Shown: positions 26,198 to 34,003 of the stretch, in pieces
How positions within the stretch are numbered: the stretch's first letter is position 1
Layout of the letters: every line of letters begins with the position of its first letter
Assembly (NCBI RefSeq): GCF_036345255.1
Contig: NZ_CP107783.1
Span: 5,133,501-5,197,500, forward strand
DNA length: 64,000 bases
Direction of reading: 5' to 3'
DNA from: Streptomyces sp. NBC_00569
GTDB taxonomy: Bacteria > Actinomycetota > Actinomycetes > Streptomycetales > Streptomycetaceae
Notes under the pieces: generated by a model
The model's database searches: none
The model's input: the letters and a program-made list of their open reading frames with translations, nothing else
Told to the model about the DNA's origin: nothing
Made by a program: the position numbers and the translations under genes

Positions 26198-27255
26198 TGG
26201 CCCGCTTCCACCAGCTCCGCGTAGCCGCGGTCGACCGGCTCACCGACGACTCCGTGGCCCTCACCTTCGAGGTCCCCGAATCCCTTCGCGAGGAATTCCG
26301 CCACGCGCCGGGCCAGCACCTCGCGCTGCGCCGCCCGGCCGACGACAGCGAGATCCGGCGCACGTACTCGATCTGCTCACCCGCCCCGGGCCCCGAAGGC
26401 CCCCGGACCCTCCGCGTCGGCGTCCGCCTCGTCGAAGGCGGCTCCTTCTCGACGTACGCCCTCAAGGAGATCGCCGTCGGCGACGCCCTCGAGGTCATGA
26501 CCCCCGCCGGCCGCTTCATCCTCGAGCCCACCCACGGGCTCTACGCCGCAGTGGTCGGCGGCAGCGGCATCACCCCGGTCCTGTCGATCGCGGCCACCCT
26601 GCTCGCCCGCGAACCGCACGCCCGCTTCTGCCTCATCCGCAGCGACCGCACCGCCGCGTCGACCATGTTCCTGGACGAGGTGGCCGACCTGAAGGACCGC
26701 TACCTCGACCGGTTCCAGCTGGTCACCGTCCTGTCCCGGGAGGAACAGCAGGCCGGCCTCGACTCCGGCCGCCTCGACCAGCAACGCCTGACAACCCTCC
26801 TGCCCGCGCTGCTCTCCGTGGACGAGGTAGCCGGCTGGTACCTGTGCGGGCCCTTCGGACTCGTACAAGAAGCGGAGCGCACGCTGCGCGCCCTCGGCGT
26901 ACGAAGAGCCCGCATCCACGAGGAGATCTTCCACGTCGACGACGGGGCGGCACCCGCCCGCCCCGCACCGGCCCTCGCGCACTCCACGGTCACCGCCCAG
27001 CTCGACGGCCGCTCCGGCACCTGGCCCGTCGACGACGGCGAATCACTCCTGGAGACCGTGCTGCGCAACCGCCCCGACGCGCCATACGCGTGCAAGGGCG
27101 GCGTCTGCGGAACCTGCCGCGCGTTCCTCGTCTCGGGCGAGGTGCGCATGGACCGGAACTTCGCACTCGAACCCGAGGAGACCGACGCCGGCTACGTACT
27201 CGCCTGCCAGTCCCACCCGGCCACGGAGACGGTGGAGCTGGACTTCGACCGCTGA
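26197..27255 (+). CDS. paaE: 1,2-phenylacetyl-CoA epoxidase reductase PaaE
   Basis: PaaE passes electrons from NAD(P)H through FAD and a [2Fe-2S] centre to PaaA. The 352 residues start with a flavin domain (EIRRTYSICSPAPG, the RxYS FAD-binding motif), continue with the NAD domain (VVGGSGITPVLSIAATLL, WYLCGPFGLVQEAERTL) and end with a plant-type ferredoxin domain whose Cys ligands appear in CKGGVCGTCRAFLVSGEVRM and YVLACQSH. Start: ATG at 26197. An adjoining GTG at 26194 is in frame. This is the last gene of the operon. Its stop codon merges into an eleven-copy 7-bp repeat. Confidence 0.95.
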   Translation: MARFHQLRVAAVDRLTDDSVALTFEVPESLREEFRHAPGQHLALRRPADDSEIRRTYSICSPAPGPEGPRTLRVGVRLVEGGSFSTYALKEIAVGDALEVMTPAGRFILEPTHGLYAAVVGGSGITPVLSIAATLLAREPHARFCLIRSDRTAASTMFLDEVADLKDRYLDRFQLVTVLSREEQQAGLDSGRLDQQRLTTLLPALLSVDEVAGWYLCGPFGLVQEAERTLRALGVRRARIHEEIFHVDDGAAPARPAPALAHSTVTAQLDGRSGTWPVDDGESLLETVLRNRPDAPYACKGGVCGTCRAFLVSGEVRMDRNFALEPEETDAGYVLACQSHPATETVELDFDR

Positions 27256-27331
27256 CGGCTCACGGCTCACGGCTCACGGCTCACGGCTCACGGCTCACGG
27301 CTCACGGCTCACGGCTCACGGCTCACGGCTC
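27255..27331. repeat. 7-bp tandem repeat, eleven perfect copies
   Basis: The heptamer ACGGCTC is repeated eleven times without interruption, beginning on the last base of the paaE stop codon. A 7-bp period in non-coding DNA is free to change copy number by slippage. The unit is not self-complementary, so it is not itself a hairpin terminator. Confidence 0.97.
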
Positions 27332-27376
27332 AGCCTGCCCCACTGCCCTCGCATTCCCTCCGCGTATTCCCTTCTC

Positions 27377-27392
27377 GTAGAACTTGTTCTAC
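27377..27392. promoter_or_regulatory. KstR-like palindromic operator before the acyl-CoA dehydrogenase gene
   Basis: GTAGAACTTGTTCTAC is an inverted repeat with perfect 7-bp arms and a 2-base centre. Its inner 14 bases, TAGAACTTGTTCTA, fit the TNNAACNNGTTNNA pattern known for the TetR repressor KstR of steroid catabolism. It ends 63 bases before the GTG start at 27456. Confidence 0.65.
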
Positions 27393-27455
27393 CTTGACGC
27401 ACCGTCAGATCCTGGCGGGTCGCCACGACGAACCGGTGCACGGAGGGACAGGGCA

Positions 27456-28613
27456 GTGGACTTCACCTTCACCGAAGAACAGCAGGCGGCCGTCGAGGCG
27501 GCCAAGGCCGTGCTCGGCCCGGTCGCGCCCGACAGCGTGCCGAGCCCGGCCCTCACCTCCGGCGCCATCGCCGACGACTTCGACCGGACTCTGTGGTCCA
27601 AACTTGCCGACGCCGACCTGCTCAGCCTCCTGCTCGCCCCCGAACACGGCGGCGCGGGCCTGGACACCATCGCGCTCTGCCTGGTCCTCCGGGAATCCGC
27701 CAAGGCACTCGCCCGCGTCCCGATCCTGGAGCACACCGCAACCGCCGTCGCCGTACAGACCTACGGCAGCGACGAATTGAAGGAGCAGATTTTCCCCCGG
27801 GCAGCCCGCGGCGAACTCGTCCTCACTGCCGCCTCCGCAGGCCGCACCGGCCACGACCCGGCCCAACTCGCCGTCAGCGCACGCCGCGACACCGACAGCG
27901 ACAGCGACAGCGACAGCGACACCTGGATCCTCGACGGCACCCAGACCGGCGTGCCCTGGGCACACAACGCCGACCACATCGCGGTACCCGCCCACACTCC
28001 ACAGGGCCGCACCGTCATCGCCGTACTGCCACACCCGCACGAAGGACTCACCCTCGCCGAACAGATCTCCACGACCGGCGAACGCCTCGGCGAACTCCAC
28101 CTCGACTCCGTGCGCCTCGACGCCCACCAGATCATCGAGACCGACGAGGCCTGGGACCGGCTGCACCAGCTCCTCACCACCGGAACCTGCGCCCTGGCAC
28201 TGGGCCTGGGCGAACGCGTCCTCCAGATGACCGGCGACTACACGAGCAAGCGCGAACAGTTCGGCTACCCGGTGGCGACATTCCAAGCGGTCGCGGTCCA
28301 GGCCGCGGACCGCTACATCGACCTGCGCGCCATGGAGGCCACCCTCTGGCAGGCCGCCTGGCGCATCAGCACCCAGGCAGGCGGAGCGCTCCCCGCGGCA
28401 GGCGACATCGCGGTCGCCAAGATCTGGGCATCGGAAGGCGTACGACGCGTCGTCCAGACCGCACAGCATCTGCACGGAGGATTCGGCGCCGACACCGACT
28501 ACCCGCTCCACCGCTACCACGCCTGGGCCAAGCAGCTGGAACTGTCGCTCGGCCCGGCAGCCGCCCACGAGGAAACACTCGGCGACCTACTGGCAGCCCA
28601 TCCCCTCGGCTGA
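27456..28613 (+). CDS. Acyl-CoA dehydrogenase family protein
   Basis: The 385-residue flavoprotein oxidises acyl-CoA to enoyl-CoA. The N-terminal helical domain starts MDFTFTEEQQAAVEAAKAVLGPV. The central beta-domain and the C-terminal helical domain follow (YTSKREQFGYPVATFQAVAVQAADRYIDLRAMEATLWQAAW and VVQTAQHLHGGFGADTDYPLHRYHAWAKQLEL). Start: GTG at 27456, because GGAGGG lies about 9 bases upstream. An earlier in-frame ATG at 27384 would sit in the operator. Residues near 143-151 form an (Asp-Ser)n run from a GACAGC microsatellite, unusual inside an enzyme. I could not place the catalytic Glu with certainty, as in the small subunits of heteromeric steroid dehydrogenases. The upstream palindrome supports a steroid or long-chain substrate. 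Confidence 0.85.
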   Translation: MDFTFTEEQQAAVEAAKAVLGPVAPDSVPSPALTSGAIADDFDRTLWSKLADADLLSLLLAPEHGGAGLDTIALCLVLRESAKALARVPILEHTATAVAVQTYGSDELKEQIFPRAARGELVLTAASAGRTGHDPAQLAVSARRDTDSDSDSDSDTWILDGTQTGVPWAHNADHIAVPAHTPQGRTVIAVLPHPHEGLTLAEQISTTGERLGELHLDSVRLDAHQIIETDEAWDRLHQLLTTGTCALALGLGERVLQMTGDYTSKREQFGYPVATFQAVAVQAADRYIDLRAMEATLWQAAWRISTQAGGALPAAGDIAVAKIWASEGVRRVVQTAQHLHGGFGADTDYPLHRYHAWAKQLELSLGPAAAHEETLGDLLAAHPLG

Positions 28614-28629
28614 GTCCAGGGCCCAGGGG

Positions 28630-28977
28630 TCAGAGCACGAAGCCCGACTGCCCCTTGTCGTCCACGACAGGTCGCCCGGCGGCTGCCCACACCTGCATGC
28701 CACCGTCCACGTTCACCGCGTCGATGCCCTGCTGCACGAGATACATCGTCACCTGCGCGGAACGACCGCCGGAGCGGCAGATCACGTTGACCCGACCGTC
28801 CTGGGGAGCCGCCTCGGTCAGCTCGCCGTAACGCGCCACGAACTCACTGATCGGAATGTGCAACGCGCCCTCGGCGTGACCCGCCTGCCACTCATCGTCC
28901 TCACGGACATCGAGGAGAAAGTCCCCGTCCACGAGCTCGCCGACCTCAACCGTGGGCACACCAGATCCGAAATGCAT
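28630..28977 (-). CDS. Rhodanese-like domain protein
   Basis: This 115-residue single-domain rhodanese is a sulfurtransferase that carries sulfane sulfur on a Cys persulfide. The motif VNVICRSGGRSAQVTMYLVQQGIDAVNVDGGMQVW contains the active-site Cys in the CRSGGRS loop, and DFLLDVREDDEWQAGHAEGALHIPISEF is the N-terminal signature. Start: ATG at 28977. The frame is open 20 codons further. It converges on the acyl-CoA dehydrogenase gene with 16 bases between the stops. The partner acceptor is unknown. Confidence 0.9.
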   Translation of the reverse strand: MHFGSGVPTVEVGELVDGDFLLDVREDDEWQAGHAEGALHIPISEFVARYGELTEAAPQDGRVNVICRSGGRSAQVTMYLVQQGIDAVNVDGGMQVWAAAGRPVVDDKGQSGFVL

Positions 28978-29209
28978 ACCCCCGACGCTACCCGACCCCA
29001 TCCGGGGCCCTGACCCGCCAGGCACTAGGACGGTCAACCGCGCGAACGACCATCAGCGACGCCGAGGGAAGAGCGAGGAGCGGCGCTCGCGCTGGAGTCT
29101 CGGCTCAGCCCCCGGCCGGCACGGCGCCCAGCGCCCGGCGCCCAGCTGCCCCAGCTCAAGCAGCATGCTCGCCAAAAAGCTCTACCACCAACACCCTGCT
29201 CGACCACCG

Positions 29210-29264
29210 GCTCAGCTACCGGCAGCCTGCTCGACTACCCGCTCAGCTACCGGCAGCCTGCTCG
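29210..29264. repeat. 24-bp direct repeat at the end of the J-domain gene
   Basis: Two identical 24-mers begin GCTCAGCTACCGGCAG (29210-29233 and 29241-29264), with a 31-base period. The second copy contains the last codons and stop of the gene ending at 29243, and the first is its downstream duplicate. Further CTGCTCG/CATGCTCG variants lie just outside. Confidence 0.85.
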
Positions 29265-30109
29265 CGCATCAGCCGCTCCAGCTCAGCCTCCCGCTCGGCG
29301 ACCTGCGCAAGCAGCTGCTCCGCGATCTCCTCGAGCAGCCGGTCGGGGTCGTCCGGCGCCATCCGCAGCATCGCGCCGATCGCGCTCTCCTCCAGCTCCT
29401 GAGCGACGGCCGTCAGCATCTCCTTGCGCTGCGCCAGCCACTCGAGCCGTTCGTACAGCTCCTCGCTCGGGCTGGGCTTGCGTGCCTCGGGTACAGGCCC
29501 CGCGGCCCACTCGTCGGACAGCTCCTTCAGCAGCGCCTCGTCGCCCCGGCCGTAGGCCGCGTTGACCCGCACGATGAACTCTTCGCGCCGCGCCCGGTCC
29601 TTCTCTTCCTGCGCCAGATCCGGGTGCGCCTTGCGGACGAGTTCCCGGTAGAGCTTGCGGGCCTCGTCGCTCGGCCGTACACGCTGGGGCGGCCGAACGG
29701 GCTGATCGGTGAGCATGGCGGACGCCTCCGGCGAGAGACCGTCGCCGTCCATCCACTGGTCGAACAGCTCCTCGACCGCGGGCATCGGCATCACGCGCGC
29801 CCTGGCCTCGTCCGCCTTACGCCGGTCCTCCGGATCCCCGCTCCGCGCGGCGACCGCCTCGGCGATCTGCGCCTCGAGCTCGTCCAGGCGCGTATACATG
29901 GGGCCGAGTTTCTGGTGGTGCAGCCGAGAGAAGTTCTCCACCTCGACCCGGAACGTCTCCACCGCGATCTCGTACTCGATCAGAGCCTGCTCGGCGGCGA
30001 GCACAGCCCGCTCAAGCCGCGCCTCGGGCCGCCCCTCAGCAACAGGCTGCCCCTGCGGCTCAGCGGCAGGGGCCTCGGACGGGGTCGACTCGGCTTCCGG
30101 GGTCGTCAC
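29243..30109 (-). CDS. J-domain-like (DnaJ) helical protein
   Basis: This 288-residue cytosolic protein is rich in Glu, Ala and Arg. Residues 31-90 form a predicted long helix (LERAVLAAEQALIEYEIAVETFRVEVENFSRLHHQKLGPMYTRLDELEAQIAEAV). The middle holds a J-domain-like segment, KLYRELVRKAHPDLAQEEKDRARREEFIVRVNAAYGRGDEALLKELS, with the HPD tripeptide that stimulates DnaK ATPase. The C-terminal third is another charged helical stretch ending LERLMREQAAGS. There is no signal or membrane segment. It may be a DnaK co-chaperone, but the J-like region is embedded rather than N-terminal and the partner is unknown. Adjacent genes give no clue. Confidence 0.8.
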   Translation of the reverse strand: MTTPEAESTPSEAPAAEPQGQPVAEGRPEARLERAVLAAEQALIEYEIAVETFRVEVENFSRLHHQKLGPMYTRLDELEAQIAEAVAARSGDPEDRRKADEARARVMPMPAVEELFDQWMDGDGLSPEASAMLTDQPVRPPQRVRPSDEARKLYRELVRKAHPDLAQEEKDRARREEFIVRVNAAYGRGDEALLKELSDEWAAGPVPEARKPSPSEELYERLEWLAQRKEMLTAVAQELEESAIGAMLRMAPDDPDRLLEEIAEQLLAQVAEREAELERLMREQAAGS

Positions 30110-30390
30110 CCGTCCAGCCTAGGGCACGGCCGGGATGCCCTGCTCGACGCCTGATTTCAGGGGTTCTGGGGGGGGCTCCCCTCCCCCCGCCCCCTCCCAC
30201 CCCACCCCAGATCAGCTCAACTCAACTCAGCCCTCCACCCCGCACCTCGGGCCCGCCAGCCCAGCTCAACCTGCACCCTCCAGCCCAGCCCAGCCCGACC
30301 CGCACCCCCGCGACCAGAGACGGGCGATCCGGCGACCGGCGACCCCAAACCCGAGCCTCCACCGCCTCACCCCCCGCCCCCCGCACCCCC
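30110..30390. other. Pyrimidine-rich low-complexity spacer
   Basis: Between the J-domain gene start and the DUF2252 stop, the plus strand is made of C-rich tracts and CAGCTCAACTCAACTCAG-like short repeats (about 30211-30290). No gene, hairpin or promoter could be supported. Confidence 0.6.
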
Positions 30391-31824
30391 TCAAACCCCC
30401 ACCTCAGCCTCCACCCGCCCCTCCCGCACAGCCCTGACGAGGGATGCGTGGTCCTGTTCCGTGCGGTCCGCGTAGGCGACCGCGAACTGGGCGACGGCCT
30501 CGTCCAGTTCCTCGTTCTTGCCGCAGTAGCCGGCGATCAGTCGGGGGTCGGCGCTGTGGGCGTGGGCGCGGGCGAGGAGCGCGCCCGTCATGCGGCCGTA
30601 GTCGTCCATCTGGTCGGCGGCGAGAGCCGAGGGGTCGACACTTCCCTTGCGGTTTCTGAACTGCCTTACCTGGAAGGGTCGTCCGGCCACGGTCGTCCAG
30701 CCGAGCAGGATGTCGCTGACGACCTGCATCCGCTTCTGTCCGAGGACCACGCGCCGCCCCTCATGGACGGGCGCCGGTGTCTCGAAGCCGACTGCGGGCA
30801 GGTGGGGCAGCAGCGCGGAGGGGCGGGCTTCCTTCACCTGGAGCACGAGTGCCTCTCCCCGGTGGTCGAGGAGCAGCACGACGTACGACCTCGTGCCCAC
30901 GCTCCCGGTGCCGACGACGCGGAAGGCGACGTCCTGGATCGCGTAGCGGCCGAGCAAGGGGAGGCGGTCTTCGGAGAGCGTCTGCAGGTAGTCGCCGAGG
31001 GATGCCGCGACCTCGGACGCCTCCCCGTCGGGTACGCGGCGCAGCACGGGTGGTGCGTCGACGAAGCGTCGGGTGCCGTCCTCGGCCAGTTCGGTGGATC
31101 TGGCGGCGAATCTGCCGCTGGTGTTGTTGCGGGCCTTCTCGGATACGCGTTCCAGCGTGCCGACGAGGTCGTGGGCGTCGGTGTGGGAGACGAGTTCCTC
31201 GTCGGCGATGGCGTTCCACGCGTCGAGGGCGGGCAGTCTGGCCAGCAGGCGCATCGTGCGGCGGTACGCGCCCACCGCGTAGTGCGCGGCTTCCCGGCAG
31301 GTGTCCTCGTCGGCTCCGGCTTCGCGGCCCGCGAGGACGAGCGAGGTGGCGAGTCGCTTCACGTCCCATTCCCAGGGGCCGTGCACGGTTTCGTCGAAGT
31401 CGTTGAGGTCGATGACGAGGCCGCCGCGGGCGTCGGCGTAGAGGCCGAAGTTCGCCGCGTGAGCGTCTCCGCAGATCTGGGTGCCGATGCCGGTGACGGG
31501 GGTCTGCGCGAGGTCGTGGGCCATGAGGCCGGCGGATCCGCGCAGAAACGCGAACGGGGTCGCCGCCATCCTGCCGACGCGTATGGGTGTGAGCTCCTCG
31601 ATCCGGCCGAGGTTGGACTCCTCGACCGCGGCGACGGCGTCGGGGCGGGCGGGGTGCAGGGTGAGGGCCGCGTGGGCGGAGCGCGGTACGCGGTCGCGCA
31701 GGGCTTTGCCCTCCTGCTTGGGTGATCCGGAGGAGGGTCGCGTCGCGAACCCCTCGACGGCCCGCAGCCGTCGGGCTGCCGGTTCCTCACGCTGTGCCGG
31801 CACCGCCGTGTCGAGCTCGGTCAC
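30391..31824 (-). CDS. DUF2252 family protein
   Basis: The 477-residue product matches DUF2252, a family with a kinase/phosphotransferase-like fold and no settled function. The most conserved part, GTQICGDAHAANFGLYADARGGLVIDLNDFDETVHGPWEWDVKRLATSLVLAGR, resembles the GDxHxxN...DFD catalytic centre of aminoglycoside phosphotransferases. FAFLRGSAGLMAHDL and FQVRQFRNRKGSVD are also typical. Start: GTG at 31824. It has no operon partners. It is a cytosolic protein that probably binds ATP. Any more specific role would be a guess. Confidence 0.85.
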   Translation of the reverse strand: MTELDTAVPAQREEPAARRLRAVEGFATRPSSGSPKQEGKALRDRVPRSAHAALTLHPARPDAVAAVEESNLGRIEELTPIRVGRMAATPFAFLRGSAGLMAHDLAQTPVTGIGTQICGDAHAANFGLYADARGGLVIDLNDFDETVHGPWEWDVKRLATSLVLAGREAGADEDTCREAAHYAVGAYRRTMRLLARLPALDAWNAIADEELVSHTDAHDLVGTLERVSEKARNNTSGRFAARSTELAEDGTRRFVDAPPVLRRVPDGEASEVAASLGDYLQTLSEDRLPLLGRYAIQDVAFRVVGTGSVGTRSYVVLLLDHRGEALVLQVKEARPSALLPHLPAVGFETPAPVHEGRRVVLGQKRMQVVSDILLGWTTVAGRPFQVRQFRNRKGSVDPSALAADQMDDYGRMTGALLARAHAHSADPRLIAGYCGKNEELDEAVAQFAVAYADRTEQDHASLVRAVREGRVEAEVGV

Positions 31825-32159
31825 ACGGACCGCCTCCCCCGTCTCTGAACATCAACTGGCGACGACCGTACCGCCGTCGGCCGGAAGCCGTCAGAGCCTG
31901 TGGATAACCCCGCGATTGTGGAAACCCGAGCGCGAAACCGGAGTGCGGAAAACAGGAGCACCGAGCCCGAACGCGGAACCGCACGCCCGAACCTGCGGGC
32001 CGAGCCCGACTGCCGAACCCGAGCCCTCGCCCCCCCCCGCCACGGCGGCGCGGCACGCGGACGGCACCAAAACGTACGGGCGGCGCCAGAACGTACGAGC
32101 GGCGTCGGGGAGGGACGGGCCCCCTCGCACAGCCCCCTACCCCTCAGGCGGATACGCCT
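31825..32159. other. Intergenic region with a DnaA box
   Basis: These 335 bases between the DUF2252 start and the HxlR stop contain a perfect DnaA box (31899-31907), a C-run, and ACGTACG-containing near-repeats (about 32068-32095). Frames crossing it are Arg/Pro-rich shadows. The right end is a duplicate of the HxlR gene end. Confidence 0.55.
31899..31907. other. Perfect DnaA box
   Basis: TGTGGATAA, the complement of TTATCCACA, lies 75 bases upstream of the DUF2252 start. It is isolated; no second perfect box lies nearby. Confidence 0.55.
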
Positions 32160-32183
32160 CTACCCCTCAGGCAGATACGCCTC
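32138..32183. repeat. 23-bp tandem duplication of the HxlR gene end
   Basis: TACCCCTCAGGC(G/A)GATACG... occurs twice in direct succession (32138-32160 and 32161-32183) with one mismatch in 23 bases. The second copy codes for the last residues EAYLPEG and the stop, and the first is a non-coding duplicate beyond the stop. Confidence 0.9.
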
Positions 32184-32537
32184 GGCCCAGAGCCCGAGTT
32201 CCTTCAGTGCCGGTTCGAGGGCGGCGCCTGCTTCTGTCAGGCGGTAGGCGACGCGGAGCGGGGGTCCTTCGTCGACCTCGCGTACGACGAGGCCGGCGGC
32301 GCCGAGTTCGGTGAGGCGGTCCGAGAGCATGCGCTCGCTGATGCCGGGGATGGCTCGGCGCAGGTCGGCGAAGTGGACGGGGTGCTGGAGGAGGACGGAG
32401 ACGACGAGTCCCGTCCAGCGCTTGCCGAGCAGTCCGAAGACGCGCGTGATGCCGCTGTCGACCCGCTTGCACGCTTCGGGGCTGTGGGTCCCCGCCTCGC
32501 ATGCGACGTCGCTCTCGTGTTCCCCGTTGCCCGCCAT
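32160..32537 (-). CDS. HxlR family transcriptional regulator
   Basis: The 125-residue winged-helix regulator of the HxlR type, DNA-binding as a dimer, is often tied to redox or electrophile stress. The sequence SGITRVFGLLGKRWTGLVVSVLLQHPVHFADLRRAIPGISERMLSDRLTELGAAGLVVREV covers the helix-turn-helix and wing, and GPPLRVAYRLTEAGAALEPALKELGLWAEAYL follows. The N-terminal region has two Cys (CEAGTHSPEACKR) that could act as a sensor, as in YodB/QorR-type members. It is divergent from the azoreductase gene, with a perfect palindrome between them, so it likely represses that gene. Start: ATG at 32537. Confidence 0.9.
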   Translation of the reverse strand: MAGNGEHESDVACEAGTHSPEACKRVDSGITRVFGLLGKRWTGLVVSVLLQHPVHFADLRRAIPGISERMLSDRLTELGAAGLVVREVDEGPPLRVAYRLTEAGAALEPALKELGLWAEAYLPEG

Positions 32538-32576
32538 TCCTTCAGGGTACTGCCCTCTCGTAGGGGACTAAATAAA

Positions 32577-32587
32577 AGTAAGTTACT
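32577..32587. promoter_or_regulatory. Candidate HxlR operator
   Basis: AGTAAGTTACT is a perfect 11-base palindrome in the only AT-rich part of the divergent HxlR/azoR region, 72 bases before azoR. It is a fitting binding site for the adjacent regulator. Confidence 0.6.
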
Positions 32588-32658
32588 GTTCATACGGTAG
32601 CTCCGAACGGAACTGCACCTACCTACGCGGCTGACCGCCCGCACCTTGGAGACCCCCA

Positions 32659-33318
32659 ATGCCCACGCTTCTGCACGTCGACTCGTCCGTCTGGCCCGGC
32701 TCGGCCTCCGCTTCCCGCACCGTCGCCGACGCCTTCCGCAAGACCTGGGAGGAGCAGCACCCCGACGGCACCGTGATCTACCGCGATCTGGCCGTGAATC
32801 CGGTCCCGCACCTGGACGCGGTCGGCGCCTCCGCCGGTTTCGCCGATCCCGCCACCCACAGCCCCGAGCAGGCCGCGGCCTTCGCCGAGCGTCTGAGGCT
32901 CATCGAGGAACTGGAGCAGGCGGACGCGGTGCTGATCGGCGCCCCTATGTACAACTTCTCGATCCCGTCGACCCTGAAGGCCTGGCTGGACCAGGTGATC
33001 CTCATGGGTCGCACCGCCGGCGAGACGCCGTCCGCGAAGGGGACTCCGGTCACGGTCGTCGCCAGCCGTGGCGGCTCGTACGCGCCGGGCACCCCGCGCG
33101 AGCCCTTCGAGTACGTGCAGAACTACCTGCGTGACCTTCTCGGCACGATGCTGGGCCTGGACGTGGACTTCATCGTTCCCGAGCTGACGCTGGCGCACTC
33201 GACTCCGGCGATGAGCGAGCTCATCCCGCTCGCCGAGGCGTCTCGCACCAAGGCCCTGGAGGACGCGGACGCCCGGGCCAAGGAGCTCGCCGCACGCTTC
33301 TCCGCCGACGCCGCCTGA
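32659..33318 (+). CDS. azoR: FMN-dependent NADH:quinone oxidoreductase / azoreductase
   Basis: The 219-residue flavodoxin-fold enzyme reduces quinones and azo compounds with NADH and FMN. Motifs: LLHVDSSVWPGSASASRTVADAF (phosphate-binding loop), ADAVLIGAPMYNFSIPSTLKAWLDQVILMGRTAG (the conserved PMYNF segment) and VVASRGGSYAPGTPREPFEYVQNYLRDLLGTMLGL. Start: ATG at 32659, with GGAGAC upstream. The divergent HxlR regulator suggests induction by quinones or related electrophiles. The length is normal for AzoR (about 200 residues). Confidence 0.93.
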   Translation: MPTLLHVDSSVWPGSASASRTVADAFRKTWEEQHPDGTVIYRDLAVNPVPHLDAVGASAGFADPATHSPEQAAAFAERLRLIEELEQADAVLIGAPMYNFSIPSTLKAWLDQVILMGRTAGETPSAKGTPVTVVASRGGSYAPGTPREPFEYVQNYLRDLLGTMLGLDVDFIVPELTLAHSTPAMSELIPLAEASRTKALEDADARAKELAARFSADAA

Positions 33319-33765
33319 CGCTCCGCGCCGTCACCGACGCGCACGAAAGCACCGCGGTCCGAGGGTCCCCCCCGTCCCGTACGACGCCGGGGGACCCTTC
33401 ACCGATCATTGTGATTGTCCTCACGGCCGAACTCGCCGGAGCCGAGACGGACCGGTGCTCAGGGCCCGCACCCGCCCGAGCCAGGACCTGCGCCGCCGCG
33501 CCCGCACAGGACCGCTCGCGTCCGGAAAACGCAGAAGCCCCGCAGATCTGAGATCTGCGGGGCTTCTGACTTGTGGGGCACCAACGAAAGGCAAAGATCA
33601 GGCCCCATGAGTCCGACGCATAGATCGTTTCCCGGACTGTTGGCACAGATTTCCCACGGCGCAGGCAGGGGCGTCAAGGCCTTGAGCGTCCAGCACCCAC
33701 AGTCCGCGCTCCGCGCCCAATAGCAGCAGGGGTCCCGCTGCCAGCCCTCGTCGCTACGCCCGAAC
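33319..33765. other. Start of the accessory segment, no supported gene
   Basis: These 447 bases follow azoR and hold a strong hairpin (33533-33567) followed by CTTGTGGGGC, the same run found next to the 3' end of tRNA-Ile at 59376. On the minus strand a frame from about 33720 down to 33605 is open and less biased in composition, possibly a gene remnant, but I cannot identify it. Confidence 0.4.
33533..33567. terminator. Strong hairpin terminator
   Basis: The arms are 17 bp (33533-33549 and 33551-33567) and pair perfectly around a single base, beginning AGAAGCCCCGCAG. This can terminate azoR transcription on the plus strand and whatever reads from the right. Confidence 0.85.
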
Positions 33766-33996
33766 TCACTTGCTGTCTCTGCCCCTCTTCCCCACCCACG
33801 CCAGGCAGACCCATCGGGTGAGTGCTCCTACCAGAACGGCAGCGACGATCGCCCCCCAATCGATGACGTGTGGAAGCCTCGGGAAGAAGGCGAAGAAGAC
33901 GAGTGTCACGACGAGACCCGCCACGAACGCGGCGATCCCAGCGGGCCGTCGCCGCGCCTCCCATCCCTGGTCCCGCCCCTGCTGTCGATCAATCAT
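33766..33996 (-). CDS. Small two-helix membrane protein
   Basis: The 76-residue product starts with a charged segment (MIDRQQGRDQGWEARRRP) and has two hydrophobic helices: GIAAFVAGLVVTLVFFAFF and IDWGAIVAAVLVGALTRWVCLAWVG, ending GKRGRDSK. It starts seven bases after the stop of the secreted-protein gene upstream, so the two likely form an operon. I do not recognise the family. The helices and the tight spacing support a real gene; the small size limits certainty. Confidence 0.55.
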   Translation of the reverse strand: MIDRQQGRDQGWEARRRPAGIAAFVAGLVVTLVFFAFFPRLPHVIDWGAIVAAVLVGALTRWVCLAWVGKRGRDSK

Positions 33997-34003
33997 GAAC
34001 GGC

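Noticed and set aside
27255..27331. Possible CRISPR array
   Set aside because: The units are 7 bp and contiguous with no spacers, so this is a simple tandem repeat.
33570..33640. A tRNA gene next to the hairpin at 33533
   Set aside because: Only a few bases resemble a tRNA 3' flank. No T-arm, anticodon arm or pairing acceptor could be built.
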